Shown here piece after piece: positions 11,373 through 25,074 of a DNA stretch of 64,000 nt; the stretch's first letter is position 1, and each line of letters opens with the position of its first letter. The position numbers were made by a program, and so were the translations under genes. The DNA comes from Brucella oryzae (GTDB lineage: Bacteria > Pseudomonadota > Alphaproteobacteria > Rhizobiales > Rhizobiaceae): assembly GCA_012103035.1 (NCBI GenBank), contig JAAVLL010000001.1:904501-968500 (forward strand), read 5' to 3'. The notes under the pieces were generated by a model. It had not been told where the DNA came from and searched no databases. It saw only the letters and a list, made by a program, of their open reading frames with translations.

Positions 11373-13070
11373 ATGACTATCAATCTGCAAAAGCCGGATA
11401 TCACCGAGCTGAAGCCTCGCATCACCGTATTCGGTGTCGGCGGTGGCGGTGGCAATGCGGTCAACAACATGATCAATGCCGGTCTGCGCGGCGTGGATTT
11501 TGTCGTAGCCAACACCGACGCTCAGGCTTTGACGATGTCGAAGTCCGAACGCATGATCCAGCTTGGCGCTGCTGTCACAGAAGGCCTTGGTGCTGGTTCC
11601 CAGCCAGAGGTTGGTCGCGCGGCTGCTGAAGAATGCATCGACGAAATCGTCGATCATCTGAACGGCACGCATATGTGCTTCGTGACTGCCGGCATGGGCG
11701 GCGGTACCGGTACGGGTGCAGCTCCGGTCGTGGCACGCGCTGCCCGTGAACGCGGCATTCTCACCGTTGGTGTCGTGACCAAGCCTTTCCATTTCGAAGG
11801 CGCCCGTCGCATGAAGACGGCCGACCTCGGCATCGAAGAACTGCAGAAGAATGTCGATACGCTCATCGTCATTCCGAACCAGAACCTGTTCCGCATCGCC
11901 AACGACAAGACCACCTTCGCCGATGCTTTCGCAATGGCTGACCAGGTGCTCTATTCGGGCGTTGCCTGCATCACCGACCTGATGGTCAAGGAAGGCCTCA
12001 TCAATCTCGACTTCGCCGACGTTCGTTCGGTGATGCGCGAAATGGGCAAGGCCATGATGGGTACAGGCGAAGCTTCCGGTGAAGGCCGTGCAATGGCTGC
12101 CGCCGAAGCTGCAATCGCCAACCCGCTGCTCGACGAAACCTCAATGCGCGGCGCGAAGGGCCTCCTGATCTCGATCACCGGTGGTCGCGACATGACCCTG
12201 TTCGAAGTCGACGAAGCTGCTACGCGTATTCGCGAGGAAGTCGATCCGGATGCGAATATTATCCTTGGCGCAACCTTCGACGAAGGTCTCGAAGGCGTCA
12301 TCCGCGTTTCTGTCGTCGCTACCGGTATCGATAAGCAGTTAGGAGACGCGGCGCCTGCGCCGCTGGAATTTCGCCAGCCGGTAAAGCAGACGGCTCAGGC
12401 AAAGCCGATGGCTCCGCATGGCGCACTTCGTCCTCCGGTCGTTGAGCAGCCGCGTCAGGTTGACCCGATCGCCCAGGCAATCCAGTCCGCCGAAGCTGAA
12501 ATTCCAGCCGCACCGGCAGCGCCTGCCGCTTCCGCCGAGCCGGAATTCCGTCCGCAGAGCCGCATCTTCCAGGCTCCGGCACCGGAATCCTTCGAGCGTG
12601 CTCCGGTTGCCCGTGCACCGATGCCGCAGGCTCCGGCAGGCCATCAGGCCGTGCAGCCGCAGGCCTACCAGCAGCCACAGATGCATGAACAGCCGGTTCG
12701 TGAACCGCGCCCGGCTCCGCGTATGCCTGCCGTGTCTGATTTCCCGCCGGTTGCACAGGCTGAAATCAATGCCCGTCGCGCTCCGCAGCAGCCAGCACAA
12801 GAAGAGCCGCGCGGTCCGATGAGCCTCCTGAAGCGTCTGACCCACGGCCTGTCGCGTCGCGAGGATGATCAGCCTGCAGCTCGTCTGGAGCCGGCACAGC
12901 ATCGTGAACCAGGCATGCGTCCGGCCGAACGCCGTGCTCCGCAGCAGGATTCGTCGATCTACGCACCGCGTCGCGGCCAGCTTGACGATCAGGGCCGTCC
13001 GCAGCCGCGTGCCGCTTCGGAAGAAGATCAGCTCGAAATCCCGGCCTTTCTGCGCCGTCAGTCGAACTGA
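11373..13070 (+). CDS. ftsZ: Cell division GTPase FtsZ, long alphaproteobacterial form
   Basis: FtsZ is the tubulin-like GTPase that forms the division ring. The 565-residue frame is intact. The GTPase core covers roughly residues 14-315: [15 protein letters not shown], the GGGTGTG nucleotide loop (about 108-114), [11 protein letters not shown] (T7 loop) and [13 protein letters not shown] long Pro/Gln/Ala-rich linker follows (about residues 330-530). The C-terminal peptide [12 protein letters not shown] is the FtsA-binding tail. The long linker explains the length and is typical of Rhizobiales. It lies 129 bp after ftsA with GAGGAAC upstream of the ATG, and a strong terminator follows. Confidence 0.98.
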   Translation: MTINLQKPDITELKPRITVFGVGGGGGNAVNNMINAGLRGVDFVVANTDAQALTMSKSERMIQLGAAVTEGLGAGSQPEVGRAAAEECIDEIVDHLNGTHMCFVTAGMGGGTGTGAAPVVARAARERGILTVGVVTKPFHFEGARRMKTADLGIEELQKNVDTLIVIPNQNLFRIANDKTTFADAFAMADQVLYSGVACITDLMVKEGLINLDFADVRSVMREMGKAMMGTGEASGEGRAMAAAEAAIANPLLDETSMRGAKGLLISITGGRDMTLFEVDEAATRIREEVDPDANIILGATFDEGLEGVIRVSVVATGIDKQLGDAAPAPLEFRQPVKQTAQAKPMAPHGALRPPVVEQPRQVDPIAQAIQSAEAEIPAAPAAPAASAEPEFRPQSRIFQAPAPESFERAPVARAPMPQAPAGHQAVQPQAYQQPQMHEQPVREPRPAPRMPAVSDFPPVAQAEINARRAPQQPAQEEPRGPMSLLKRLTHGLSRREDDQPAARLEPAQHREPGMRPAERRAPQQDSSIYAPRRGQLDDQGRPQPRAASEEDQLEIPAFLRRQSN

Positions 13071-13093
13071 GCGTTTCCCGGGTAAATGCATTC

Positions 13094-13122
13094 AAGGCCC
13101 GCCTGTTTCAGGCGGGCCTTTT
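13094..13122 (+). terminator. Rho-independent terminator after ftsZ
   Basis: A perfect 12-bp stem (aaggcccgcctg with caggcgggcctt) has a TTT loop and is followed by T residues. It closes the dcw cluster 24 bp after the ftsZ stop. Confidence 0.9.
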
Positions 13123-13205
13123 GCTGAGGTACCATCTTGTATGGAGAGTGTTTCGCTTGAGAATCTGTCTCGACGGATGATCGGCGGTGCAGCGGGGAGG
13201 GTGGA

Positions 13206-13955
13206 ATGAACAATCGTTATGGAAATCTTGCCGCCAGAGTTTATCAGCTGGACAAGCCTGTGGGCCGATCTTTTGGCGATATCGAACTTTACCGTGATTT
13301 ACTAGCCGGCATTTCAGGCCCCATCCTGGAGCCTGCCGTCGGCAACGGGCGCATGCTCGTCCCGCTGCTGGAATCGGGGCTTGAAGTTCATGGCTTCGAC
13401 ACCTCGCCGGAAATGCTGGCCTATTGCGAGAGCGCCTGCAGAGCGCGCGGCTTGACGGCCAATCTCAGTCAGCAGAGTTTTTCCGATTTCATGTTCGACA
13501 GGACGTTTTCTGCTGTCATCGTTCCTGCTGGCTCGATCCAGCTTGTGACTGACATAAAGAAGCAATCGCGGTTCTGCGGAGGTTCCATGACGCTCTGGAG
13601 GAGGGGACGGCTCATTCTCGATCTCGATTCCATTCGCTGGCTCAGTGCTCCTGCGGGAGCGATGCGGCATTGGGAGGACGGCGACGATATGCTCACATTG
13701 CAGGAAGAGCGGTTGGAGACGGACTTTGCAAACCAGACGACGACCTCTCTGCTACGTTATGAACATTGGAGTAACGGCAAGCTCGTCAACACCGAAATCG
13801 AAACCTTCGCTCTCCGTTTATGGGGTATATGGGAAATGGAACTTGCTCTGTGTGCTGCTGGCTTCCAATCCTCGAAGGTGCATGCCAGCTATAAATGCGA
13901 TGGCGTCATTACGCCGGATAGCGAAATGTTCACTTTCGAGGCTCTGAAAGGCTGA
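13206..13955 (+). CDS. Class I SAM-dependent methyltransferase, with an internal frame-scrambled segment
   Basis: A predicted cytoplasmic methyltransferase of about 250 residues. The SAM-binding motif ILEPAVGNGRMLVPLL (about residues 40-55) and the acidic strand GLEVHGFDTSPEML are clear; the substrate is unknown. GGGGAGGGTGGA precedes the ATG at 13206. The literal frame is open throughout, but residues ~117-134 (DIKKQSRFCGGSMTLWRRG) look out of frame. Adding one A near 13558 and two G in the GGGG run near 13606 gives DIKEAIAVLRRFHDALEEGGRLILDLD, a normal methyltransferase segment. Three missing bases cancel, so the error is hidden. It stands alone between the ftsZ terminator and lpxC. Confidence 0.8.
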   Translation: MNNRYGNLAARVYQLDKPVGRSFGDIELYRDLLAGISGPILEPAVGNGRMLVPLLESGLEVHGFDTSPEMLAYCESACRARGLTANLSQQSFSDFMFDRTFSAVIVPAGSIQLVTDIKKQSRFCGGSMTLWRRGRLILDLDSIRWLSAPAGAMRHWEDGDDMLTLQEERLETDFANQTTTSLLRYEHWSNGKLVNTEIETFALRLWGIWEMELALCAAGFQSSKVHASYKCDGVITPDSEMFTFEALKG

Positions 13956-14191
13956 ATATCGCGCTCTTTGTAATCTGACGTTAAAAGCGTGATTTTGTTC
14001 AAGCCACGCAAATTATTATTTTAATTGAAACAGGGTATGGTTCGGGCCGCACAAGTTTGTGAACCTTCTGTATTTCCTGTCGCAATTTTAGCTATATCTA
14101 TCCATATAGACGCAAAGAATTGCGAAATGGGCTGTGTTGAAATTCCGTTTGAACGGCCTGCATTCATTTTATTCAGCAGATTGGAACTGTC

Positions 14192-15128
14192 TTGAGCGCT
14201 TATCAAAGGACAATTGGTCGTGCGGTCACGCTTTCAGGCGCCGGCGTTCATGGCGGGGCTCCGGCTTCGGCGACGTTTTTCCGGCCGATGCCGATACGGG
14301 TATCTTGTTTCAGCGGTCAGACCTGAAGGGCCAGGCGCCGAAAGTGCGCGCCCATGTTTCACAGATTGGCGCAACTGACCTTTGCACGTCGCTTGGACCG
14401 AAAGAGACCAAGATTGATACGGTCGAGCATCTGATGGCGGCGATCGCTGCCTTGGGTATCGATAATCTTGTTGTGGAAGTCGACGGACCTGAGGTTCCCA
14501 TTCTTGACGGTACTTCTGCACGCTTTATCGAAGCTTTCGATGAGGCGGGTATCGTCACGCAGGAAGCGAAGCGACGCTTCATCCGTATTCTGAAAACTGT
14601 CCGCGTCGAAGCTGGCGGCTCCTGGGGTGAATTTCGTCCCTTCGCAGGTACACGGTTTGAGGTCGAGATCGACTTCGAATGCCCGCTGATCGGGCGACAG
14701 AAATTTGCAGATGATGTGGACGAAGCGACCTTCCGCAAGGAGCTTTCCACTGCGCGTACCTTCGGCTTCATGAAGGATGTGGAACGGCTCTGGGCATCAG
14801 GCCATGCGCTTGGCTCCTCACTCGATAATTCTCTTGTCATCGGTGACGATAATTCGGTCATCAACCCCGGCGGTTTGCGTTTCAAGGACGAATTCGTTCG
14901 TCACAAGACGCTTGATGCCGTTGGTGATCTTGCACTGGCGGGCCTTCCGTTCATCGGTTGTTTCCGTTCTTATCGCAGCGGGCATAGACTGAATGCTGAA
15001 ACGGTGAAGGCACTGCTGTCTGATAAGACGGCTTTCGATATTGTCGAGTCTTCTGGTATTCGTCGGAATTCCAGAGCATCTGATTTTGTTGCGGTGAAGC
15101 CGAATATCGCCGCTCCTGGGCGCTCTAA
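14192..15128 (+). CDS. lpxC: UDP-3-O-acyl-N-acetylglucosamine deacetylase LpxC, frameshifted
   Basis: LpxC is the zinc deacetylase that commits to lipid A synthesis. Zinc and catalytic motifs are TVEHLMAAIAAL (His), HKTLDAVGDLALAG (His and Asp) and the later SGHRLN histidine. A TTG at 14192 starts LSAYQRTIGRAVTLSGAG, matching the family N-terminus; no ATG is available in that frame upstream. One T is missing in the run near 14275 (ATFFPADADTG). The literal frame runs to 15231. One extra G in GGG near 15118 would give a stop at 15126-15128, about 311 residues against ~286 usual in Brucella. The 3' end is therefore uncertain. Confidence 0.9.
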
Positions 15129-15512
15129 TCTCAAGGAAGAAATGAATATGTATCAGTGCACGGCCTTAATTGGGCCGTGTTCACCGGTTCACCTCGCAAT
15201 TGAGTCGGTGCGCCGTTCTGCGGTGGATTGATCGGGGAGCATCTACCCATCCGGGTGGTCGATACCGGGGACAATTCACACTGGTTACGCGTTTCATGCG
15301 CCGTCCGAGGTTTGTTCGGGCCAAATTTTGGCGATAGATCAGCTAGACGATTGCCGATTTCGCTTGCATGTGGTTTATGGACGACCAAAACGGCGTCAGC
15401 TATGTTGGGACATTCGCTGATGCTGAATGATTTGTATGGATGGAGCAGCCGTGCGGTGCTAGAAGCACGCAACTCCAAACAGGAATGACGCTGTCAAAAG
15501 GCCGGAGACCGC
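15129..15512 (+). other. lpxC-bamD intergenic region
   Basis: About 380 bp with no recognisable gene. A hairpin (cacggcc, 15159-15165, with ggccgtg, 15173-15179) lies just after lpxC; it lacks a T-run, so it is only a weak terminator candidate. An open frame of 86 residues at 15228-15488 shows no family features and I do not call it. The bamD promoter should lie here. Confidence 0.5.
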
Positions 15513-16375
15513 ATGACGAGTTTCAAATTCAAGGGTGTGACGAAAACCGCGCTGCTGACTGGCGCTATCGCCGTTCTTATCCCGCTCGCCGGTTGTGCCA
15601 GCAAGGACGACGACATCGATCTCACCAAGTATGTAGAGACGATCGATCCTGCCGACAAAACCTACAATGAAGGTCTCGCCAATCTGGATGCAGGTCGCCT
15701 CGATGAAGCCGCGAAGAAGTTCGCTGCCGTCGACCGCCAGCATCCATATACGGAATGGGCGCGCAAGTCGCTTGTGATGGCTGCCTTCACCAACTACCGT
15801 AAGGGCAATTACGAAGAAGCGATCTCGATGGCGAAGCGTTACAACACGCTTTACCCGACATCCCTGAATCGGCCTATGCCTATTACATCATCGGTCTTTC
15901 CTACTTCCGCCAGATCCCGGACGTGACCCGCGATCAGGCTGCCAGCCGCCGCGCCATTGCCGCGATGCAGGAAGTGGTCGATCGCTTCCCGGATTCGGAA
16001 TATACCGACGATGCGAAGGCCAAGATCCGCTTCGCCCGCGATCAGCTCGCCGGCAAGGAAATGCAGGTTGGCCGTTATTATCTGGAACGCAAGGAATATC
16101 TGGCCGCCATCAAGCGCTTCCGCGGCGTGGTCGAGGAATATTCCAACACCCGTCAGGTGGAAGAAGCTCTGGCGCGTCTGGTCGAGGCCTATTATGCGCT
16201 TGGCCTGACTTCGGAAGCGCAGATGGCCGCTTCGGTTCTCGGCAAGAACTTCCCGGACAGCCAGTGGTACAAGGACAGCTACAAACTGCTGCAGAGTGGT
16301 GGTCTTGAGCCGCGCGAAAACGGTGGCTCATGGCTGGCCAAGGCTTCGTCGCTCATCACGGGCGGCGGTTCATAA
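15513..16375 (+). CDS. bamD: Outer membrane assembly lipoprotein BamD (ComL), frameshifted
   Basis: BamD is an essential lipoprotein of the BAM complex that inserts beta-barrel proteins into the outer membrane. The N-terminus has a lipoprotein signal with lipobox LAGC (Cys at residue 28). TPR-like repeats follow: [31 protein letters not shown], then [22 protein letters not shown] and later [24 protein letters not shown]. One C is missing near 15863 ([19 protein letters not shown]). Corrected length is about 287 residues, as expected. It lies between lpxC and recN, an order common in Rhizobiales. Confidence 0.93.
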
Positions 16376-16391
16376 TCAGTTTGAGCCCGAC

Positions 16392-18065
16392 ATGCTGTCG
16401 CACCTGTCGATCCGCGATATTGTTCTGATTGAAAGGCTCGACATCGAGTTCAAGACGGGCTTGTCCGTGCTTACCGGTGAAACCGGAGCGGGCAAGTCCA
16501 TCCTGCTTGATTCGCTTTCACTGGCGCTAGGCGCACGTGGCGACGCCTCGTTGGTGCGCCATGGTGCCGATCAGGACAGGTGACAGCAGTATTTGATGTG
16601 CCGGGCGCGCATCCGGCCCGGATTTTTCTGCGCGATAACGGTTTTGACGATGATGGTGACATCATTCTGCGCCGCCTGCAGATGGGCGATGGTCGCACGC
16701 GTGTCTTCATCAACGATCAGGCGGCTAGTGTTGCTCTTCTTCGCGATCTCGGACGCAGGCTTGTGGAAATTCATGGCCAGCACGATGATCGCGCGCTGAT
16801 CGATACCGATCTTCATCGGACATTGCTGGATGCTTTCGGCGGTCTGGAACAAGAGGCCGCAGAGGTTCGTGAGCGCCATAGAGCCTGGCGCGATGCGGAA
16901 ACCGCATTTGCCAAACATCGCGCCCGCGTCGAACAGGCCGAGCGTGAAGGCGATTATCTGCGTTCTTCGGTTGAAGAGCTGACCAAACTTGATCCGCAGC
17001 CTGGTGAGGAAGAAGAGTTGGCCGCGCGCCGCGCGATCATGATGAAATCCGAAAAGATCGCCGGTGACGTGAATGAAGCCGGTGAGCTCCTGTCGGGGCA
17101 GGGCTCGCCTGTACCATCGCTGTCGAGTCTTGTGCGTCGTCTGGAGCGCAAGATTCCGGAAGCGCCGCATCTGCTGGAGCCGGTCTGCAAAGCGATTGAT
17201 GAAGCACTGAACAGTCTTGCTCTCGCACAGGACGGTATAGATCATGCCATGCGCGAGATCGATTTCGATCCGCGCGTGCTGGAACAGGTCGAGGAGCGGC
17301 TTTTGCGCTCCGCCGCGCGCGCAAATATTCTGTCGCGGTGGAAGGCTTGCCCGCGCTGCGTGACAAGATGGATGCTGATCTTGCCGATCTGGACGCTGGA
17401 GCGGAAAAGCTTATCCAGTTGGAAAGTCAGGCGACTGAAATGCGGGCGGCCTACGACACGGCGGCAGCCAAGCTCTCCGGTTTGCGCAAGGAAACCGCGG
17501 AGCATCTGAAGGCTGCAGTGATGGCCGAACTGCCAGCACTGAAGCTGGAGCGCGCAGAATTCATCGTTGAGATGACGACAGACGTGCAAGCACGGGCGAC
17601 GGAAGGCATCGATACGGTTGAATATTGGGTGCGAACCAATCCGGGTACGCGGGCCGGGCCAATGATGAAGGTCGCCTCGGGTGGTGAGCTTTCACGTTTC
17701 CTGTTGGCGCTGAAGGTAGCGCTTGCGGATCGCGGTTCCGCGCCGACGCTCGTATTCGATGAAATCGACACCGGCGTAGGCGGTGCAGTAGCGGATGCCA
17801 TCGGCCAGCGCCTTGCCCGGCTTTCCGATCGGGTGCAGGTTCTTTCGGTCACACATGCACCGCAGGTGGCAGCCCGTGCCTCCACACATTTCCTGATTGC
17901 CAAGTCGGCGACCGATGAAGACCGTATGGCAACCTCGATCCGATCCATTGGAGTGAATGAGCGGCAGGAAGAAATCGCGCGTATGCTTGCCGGCGCCAGC
18001 ATCACTGATGAAGCGCGCGCAGCGCGGAACGACTGCTTGCGGAGAACAGTGCACTCGTCTCCTGA
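16392..18065 (+). CDS. recN: DNA repair protein RecN (SMC-like ATPase), frameshifted
   Basis: RecN is an SMC-related ATPase acting in double-strand break repair. The Walker A loop LTGETGAGKSILLDSLSLALG is near the N-terminus. A coiled coil fills the middle (AHRARVEQAEREGDYLRSSVEEL and the segments after it). The C-terminus has the signature KVASGGELSRFLLALK and the Walker B PTLVFDEIDTGVGG. Breaks near 16575 (GADQGQVTAVFDV), 17300 (ERLFALRAAARKYSVAVEGLP) and 18024 (ARAAAERLLAENSALVS) are repaired by single-base additions. The last repair moves the stop to TGA at 18063-18065. Corrected length is about 558 residues. Confidence 0.93.
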
Positions 18066-18151
18066 CAAGACGCTGTCAGGGATTTGCATGTTCGTAATGT
18101 CGGGCCGGTGTAGGCGCGATGCCATTTCTTGGTTATGTTGAGCAAAATTGA

Positions 18152-21031
<2,880 letters not shown>

Positions 21032-21171
21032 TCGTTCATGAATGTATCAGCCGGATTTATGAGTGATGCGCAAATGCGGCATCGCTGTTTAATAGTATGA
21101 TTTTTGGGAAATCATATTCCAACGCGCTACAGAATTTCCTAGTTACTCTTCATTCGGAGGAGTGAATATTC

Positions 21172-21893
21172 GTGGATCAGACTTTTCGGCCCGTAAGGGC
21201 TTCGGCGCGCGCCGATATTATTGACGGTGTCCGGCGCGGACTTCCGCTTGTCGTTGCCGGAGCGCCCTTTGGCTTGCTGTTCGGTGCACTTGCAGTCGAT
21301 AACGGATTGTCGCTCGCCGAAGCGGTATTCATGAGTTCCATCATCTATGCCGGTGCCAGCCAGATGGTCGGGCTCGATCTCTTCGGCCAGAACATCGCGC
21401 CGTGGATGATCGTCATGTCGATCTTCGCCGTTAATTTCCGGCATGTGCTTTATTCGGCGACTACCGGTCGGCGTATCCGTCACTTCAAGCCATGGCAGAA
21501 GGCGCTGGCCTTTTTCGTCCTGGTGGACATCCAGTATGCGGAAGTCGAACAGCGGGCGGAAGCTGGCAAGCCAGTCACGTTTGTCTGGTATATGGCTATC
21601 GGGCTGACATTCTATCTGACCTGGGTTCTCGAAGCGCTGATTGGCGGGCTGTTCGGCAATCTGATCACGAATCCCTACGCCTTCGGCATCGACTTTCTGT
21701 TGCCGATCTATTTTCTCGGCATGGTGATGAGTTTCCGCCATCGGCAGAACTGGTTGCCGGTCGTGATCGTCAGTGCGGTTTCAGCAGTGGCGGCCTACAA
21801 GTTCGTCGGGTCGCCATGGCATGTTTCGCTGGGTGCACTCGGCGGCATTGTACTTGCGGCGATTATTGCCAAGCCACGCGAGGGGAAGCATAA
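21172..21893 (+). CDS. azlC: AzlC family branched-chain amino acid export permease
   Basis: AzlC is the large subunit of an inner-membrane exporter family linked to branched-chain amino acids. The protein begins at GTG 21172 after GGAGG at 21156-21160 and shows the family signature VVAGAPFGLLFGALA, with MSSIIYAGASQMVGL and FAVNFRHVLYSA. Six or seven hydrophobic segments are visible. The literal frame runs on to 22038. One extra G in the GGGG run near 21883 gives KPREGEA and the stop TAA at 21891-21893, directly before the azlD ATG. About 240 residues, normal. Substrate specificity cannot be read from sequence. Confidence 0.9.
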
Positions 21894-22189
21894 ATGTCCA
21901 CCACGATCTGGATCATTCTTGCAGGCGCGCTTTGCACCTATCTCACCCGTATTGGCGGACATCTGGTGCTGTCACGCTTCAGCCATGTGCATTATCGGGT
22001 TGAAGCGGCGCTCAACGCCGTGCCTGCAGCCGTTTTAACGGCCATTGTGGCCGCCCCGCTTCTGATCACGGCTGGCGGGAACTGCTCGTCCTCGCAGTCT
22101 GTATCGTGCTTTCGCTGCGGCTCAGTATGATGACCATGTTCTTTGCGGGCGTAGCGCTTTTGATCGCGCTACGCCATTTCACCGTGTGA
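21894..22189 (+). CDS. azlD: AzlD family transport subunit, frameshifted
   Basis: The small partner of AzlC, about 98 residues with three hydrophobic segments. It starts MSTTIWIILAGALCTYLTRIGGHLV, a typical AzlD N-terminus, on the base after the azlC stop. The frame breaks near 22078; one added base (run of G) gives ELLVLAVCIVLSLRLSMMTMFFAGVALLIALRHFTV, ending at TGA 22187-22189. It converges with the aminopeptidase gene on the other strand only 8 bp away. Confidence 0.88.
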
Positions 22190-22197
22190 AGGCTTTA

Positions 22198-24024
22198 TCA
22201 AAGCGGCGCGGTTGCCGCTTCGAGCCATTTGCGTTCAGCGTCTTTGAGATGGGCTGAAAGCTTTTCGCGCACGCTGGCATGGTAGTGATTCAGCCAGTCG
22301 ATTTCCTCCTGCGTGAAGAGCGACTTGTCGATCAGGCGCCGATCGATAGGGCAGAACGTCAGTGTCTCGAAGCCCATCATCGGAATGTCGCCGCCTTCCA
22401 GCACTTCCGGTTCGGTGACGATGATGAGGTTTTCGATGCGGATGCCGAATGAACCTGGCTTGTAATAGCCGGGTTCGTTGGAAAGGATCATACCCGGCAA
22501 TAGTTCCTGCGCGCCCTTCTTCGAAATGCTCTGCGGGCCTTCATGCACCGACAGGTAAGAGCCGACGCCGTGGCCGGTTCCGTGTGCATAGTCGAAACCA
22601 TGCTTCCATAGTGCGATACGCGCCAGAACGTCGATATCCTGCCCGCGTGTGCCTTTCGGGAAGCGAGCCGTCGTGATCGCAATCACACCTTTCAACACGA
22701 GCGTGAATGCCTTGATCGTCTCTGGCGTTACCTTGCCGATGGGGACGGTGCGGGTGATGTCTGTGGTACCGTCGCGATATTGTGCGCCGGAATCGACCAG
22801 ATAGAGTTCACCGTCTTCAAGCGTTCTGTTGGTATCGGTATTGACGCGATAATGGATAATTGCGCCGTTTGGCCCCGCACCGGAGATCGTGTCGAAAGAT
22901 ATGTCTTCCAGCGGCATCTGGAAGTCGCGCCCGGCATCGGTGCGCGATTGTTCCAGCTTCTGTGCTGCGCCGATTTCATCGATTGTGCCGGGCTTTTGCG
23001 CGTCGATCCATGAGAGGAAATTGACCATCGCCACACCGTCACGCTCATGGGCAGCGCGTGAGCCGTCAAGCTCGGCCTTGTTCTTGATTGCACGTGGAAT
23101 ACGAGCAGGGTCTTTGCCTTCGATTACACTGCCACCTGCGCTGGTGACAATGAGGCGAAGTTTTTCGGCTGCAAGAACTGGATCGAGCAGAATAGTCTCG
23201 CCTTCCGCTGCGCGAGCGCTGAGATGTCCTTCCAGATCGCTCGGCGCCGAGAGCTTGGCGAGCTGGGTCAGATAGGCGCGCGGTTCAATGGCGAGCTTGC
23301 GTTCATCGATGAAAAGCTCTGGTTCACCCTTCGCAGGAATGATGGCAAAGCTCAGCGGAAGCGGTGTGTTGGACACATCCTTGCCGCGGATATTGAATAC
23401 CCATGCGACCGATGACGGGTCGGTCATGACGGTAGCAAGAGCGCCGCTTGCGGCAACTGCTGCTTGCATTTCCTTGATCTTGTCTTCAGCTTCATGTCCT
23501 GCGAAACGGGCCGGCTGGATAGTGACTTCCGCCGTCGGCACTTCGGGCTGATCATCCCATACGGCATCGACGAGATTGATTTCGACCGGAACGAGCTGAC
23601 CGCCCTGAGCCTCCAGTGCTTCACGTAAACTGCGGGCTTCGGAAATGGTATGGAGCCAAGGATCGAAGCCGATATGCAGGCCCTTGCCGTTGTCTGCCAG
23701 CCAGGAAGCCGGCGGATTTGTAACGAGGCTTTCATAGGAGAAGACCTTCGGATCGGTCTGGGCGCGGACCTGCAGCTCATAACGTCCATCAACGAAGATA
23801 TAGGCACTGTTCTTGAGGATGAGTGCGGCACCGGCCGATCCGGTGAAGCCGGTCAGCCAGGCGAGGCGCTGCGCATGGGGTGGAACATATTCGCCCTGAT
23901 GCTCATCCGCGCGAGGAACCAGAAAGCCGTCGAGGCCAAGTTCAGCCATTTTCGCGCGCAGCTTCGCTACGCGTGGGCCACCATTGGCCGGATTTGTGGT
24001 GACGTCGAAACTCTGAAAAGCCAT
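22198..24024 (-). CDS. pepP: Xaa-Pro aminopeptidase (M24B family, aminopeptidase P)
   Basis: A cytoplasmic metallopeptidase that removes an N-terminal residue before proline. The frame is intact. I start at the Met of MAFQSFDVTTNPANGG (24024) because the open frame further upstream reads through the prmA end and is not family-like. That gives 608 residues. Two creatinase-like N-terminal domains (about 20-330) precede the M24 domain. Metal ligands are LVDSGAQYRDGTTDITRT (two Asp), GTGHGVGSYLSVHEGP (His) and NEPGYYKPGSFGIRIENL (Glu). The C-terminal M24_C extension ends LNHYHASVREKLSAHL. It lies 32 bp downstream of prmA on the same strand. Confidence 0.93.
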   Translation of the reverse strand: MAFQSFDVTTNPANGGPRVAKLRAKMAELGLDGFLVPRADEHQGEYVPPHAQRLAWLTGFTGSAGAALILKNSAYIFVDGRYELQVRAQTDPKVFSYESLVTNPPASWLADNGKGLHIGFDPWLHTISEARSLREALEAQGGQLVPVEINLVDAVWDDQPEVPTAEVTIQPARFAGHEAEDKIKEMQAAVAASGALATVMTDPSSVAWVFNIRGKDVSNTPLPLSFAIIPAKGEPELFIDERKLAIEPRAYLTQLAKLSAPSDLEGHLSARAAEGETILLDPVLAAEKLRLIVTSAGGSVIEGKDPARIPRAIKNKAELDGSRAAHERDGVAMVNFLSWIDAQKPGTIDEIGAAQKLEQSRTDAGRDFQMPLEDISFDTISGAGPNGAIIHYRVNTDTNRTLEDGELYLVDSGAQYRDGTTDITRTVPIGKVTPETIKAFTLVLKGVIAITTARFPKGTRGQDIDVLARIALWKHGFDYAHGTGHGVGSYLSVHEGPQSISKKGAQELLPGMILSNEPGYYKPGSFGIRIENLIIVTEPEVLEGGDIPMMGFETLTFCPIDRRLIDKSLFTQEEIDWLNHYHASVREKLSAHLKDAERKWLEAATAPL

Positions 24025-24056
24025 GGGCGTAACTCGCAAAAATGAGGAAAGCAGCT

Positions 24057-24913
24057 TTATTTCAGGTGGATCGCCACCCAGCCTTCGCGATGCAGCGTCT
24101 TCTGGTGGGTGAGTCCTGCGCCTGATAGGCAGCGAGCACCGCATCGTGCTGGCTGTCAAGTATTCCGGAAAGAATGATGGAACCACCGGATGCCATATGT
24201 TCCTTGAGGGAAGGAGCAAGCTCAATCAGCGGATTGGCAAGTATGTTGGCGACGATCAAGTCGAATGGCGAGTAGGAACGGAAAATCGGGTGGTCGAAGC
24301 CTTCCGCCGTCGCCGTGACGATATGTTCTGCCACGCTGTTCTTGGCGGTATTTTCGGCAGCGACCGTAACGGCAACGGGGTCGATATCGGTAGCCAAAAC
24401 CGGAATCGGAGCGAGCTTGGCGATGGCGATGGCGAGAACGGCGCTGCCGGTGCCAAGGTCAAGCGCATTGGTCGGATGTTCGTTGTTGACGGTTTCCTCG
24501 ATCAGTTCGAGACATCCTGCGGTCGTTCCATGGTGGCCAGTGCCGAAGGCAAGGCCGGCATCGATTTCGATAGGAATGTCGCCTGCTTCGATCTTATCGC
24601 GGTCGTGCGAGCCGTGGACAAAGAAACGTCCGGCCCGGACCGGCTTCAGTCCTTCCAGCGAATGCGTGACCCAGTCGATGTCAGGCAGTTCCTCGACGGC
24701 GAAAAGGCCTATCCCCACCAGCGCATCGATCCGGCTCGCGACATCTTCGGCATCGTCCTCGACATAGACCGAAACCTCGAAAATCTGCCGGTCTTCGTCA
24801 ATCTCGGTGATAGCGATGGGAAAGCCGTCATCCTCGAAAGCTTGTTCGAGAATATTGTAGACGCGCTCGGCTTCCGCCTTATCCGCCGAAAAGAAAAGTC
24901 GTGATTGGGCCAT
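24057..24913 (-). CDS. prmA: Ribosomal protein L11 methyltransferase PrmA, frameshifted at the 3' end
   Basis: PrmA trimethylates ribosomal protein L11. The N-terminal substrate domain ([26 protein letters not shown]) is followed by the catalytic domain. The catalytic part has [20 protein letters not shown], the SAM motif [17 protein letters not shown] and [16 protein letters not shown]. The literal frame ends 24062 in a scrambled tail. Adding one G near 24119 gives [24 protein letters not shown] and the stop TAA at 24057-24059. About 285 residues, normal. It probably shares a transcript with the downstream aminopeptidase. Confidence 0.92.
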
Positions 24914-24973
24914 GAAGTAAAAGCTCTCTATCTTTGACGCATTTCCGATGGAAATGCTTCGGAGCCTCTACTT

Positions 24974-25032
24974 AGAGCATTTCCAGCAAAAGTGCGAAGT
25001 GGTTTTACGTCGGATAATGCGTAAAACCAAAT
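24974..25032. repeat. Intergenic repeat resembling a common Rhizobiales palindromic element
   Basis: The stretch beginning agagcatttcc, with aagtgcgaag, ggttttacgtc and ending gcgtaaaacc, resembles a short repeat I recall from many Rhizobiales and Brucella intergenic regions. A related piece (gcatttccgatggaaatgc) sits just upstream at about 24938-24957. The similarity is from memory; only one full copy is visible in this window. Confidence 0.45.
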
Positions 25033-25074
25033 AGCCAGCGTGGATTTACGATTCGGCTTCTCACCGGAACTGCA

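Noticed and set aside
15228..15488. 86-residue open frame between lpxC and bamD
   Set aside because: No family features and poor start context; likely chance in a GC-rich gap.
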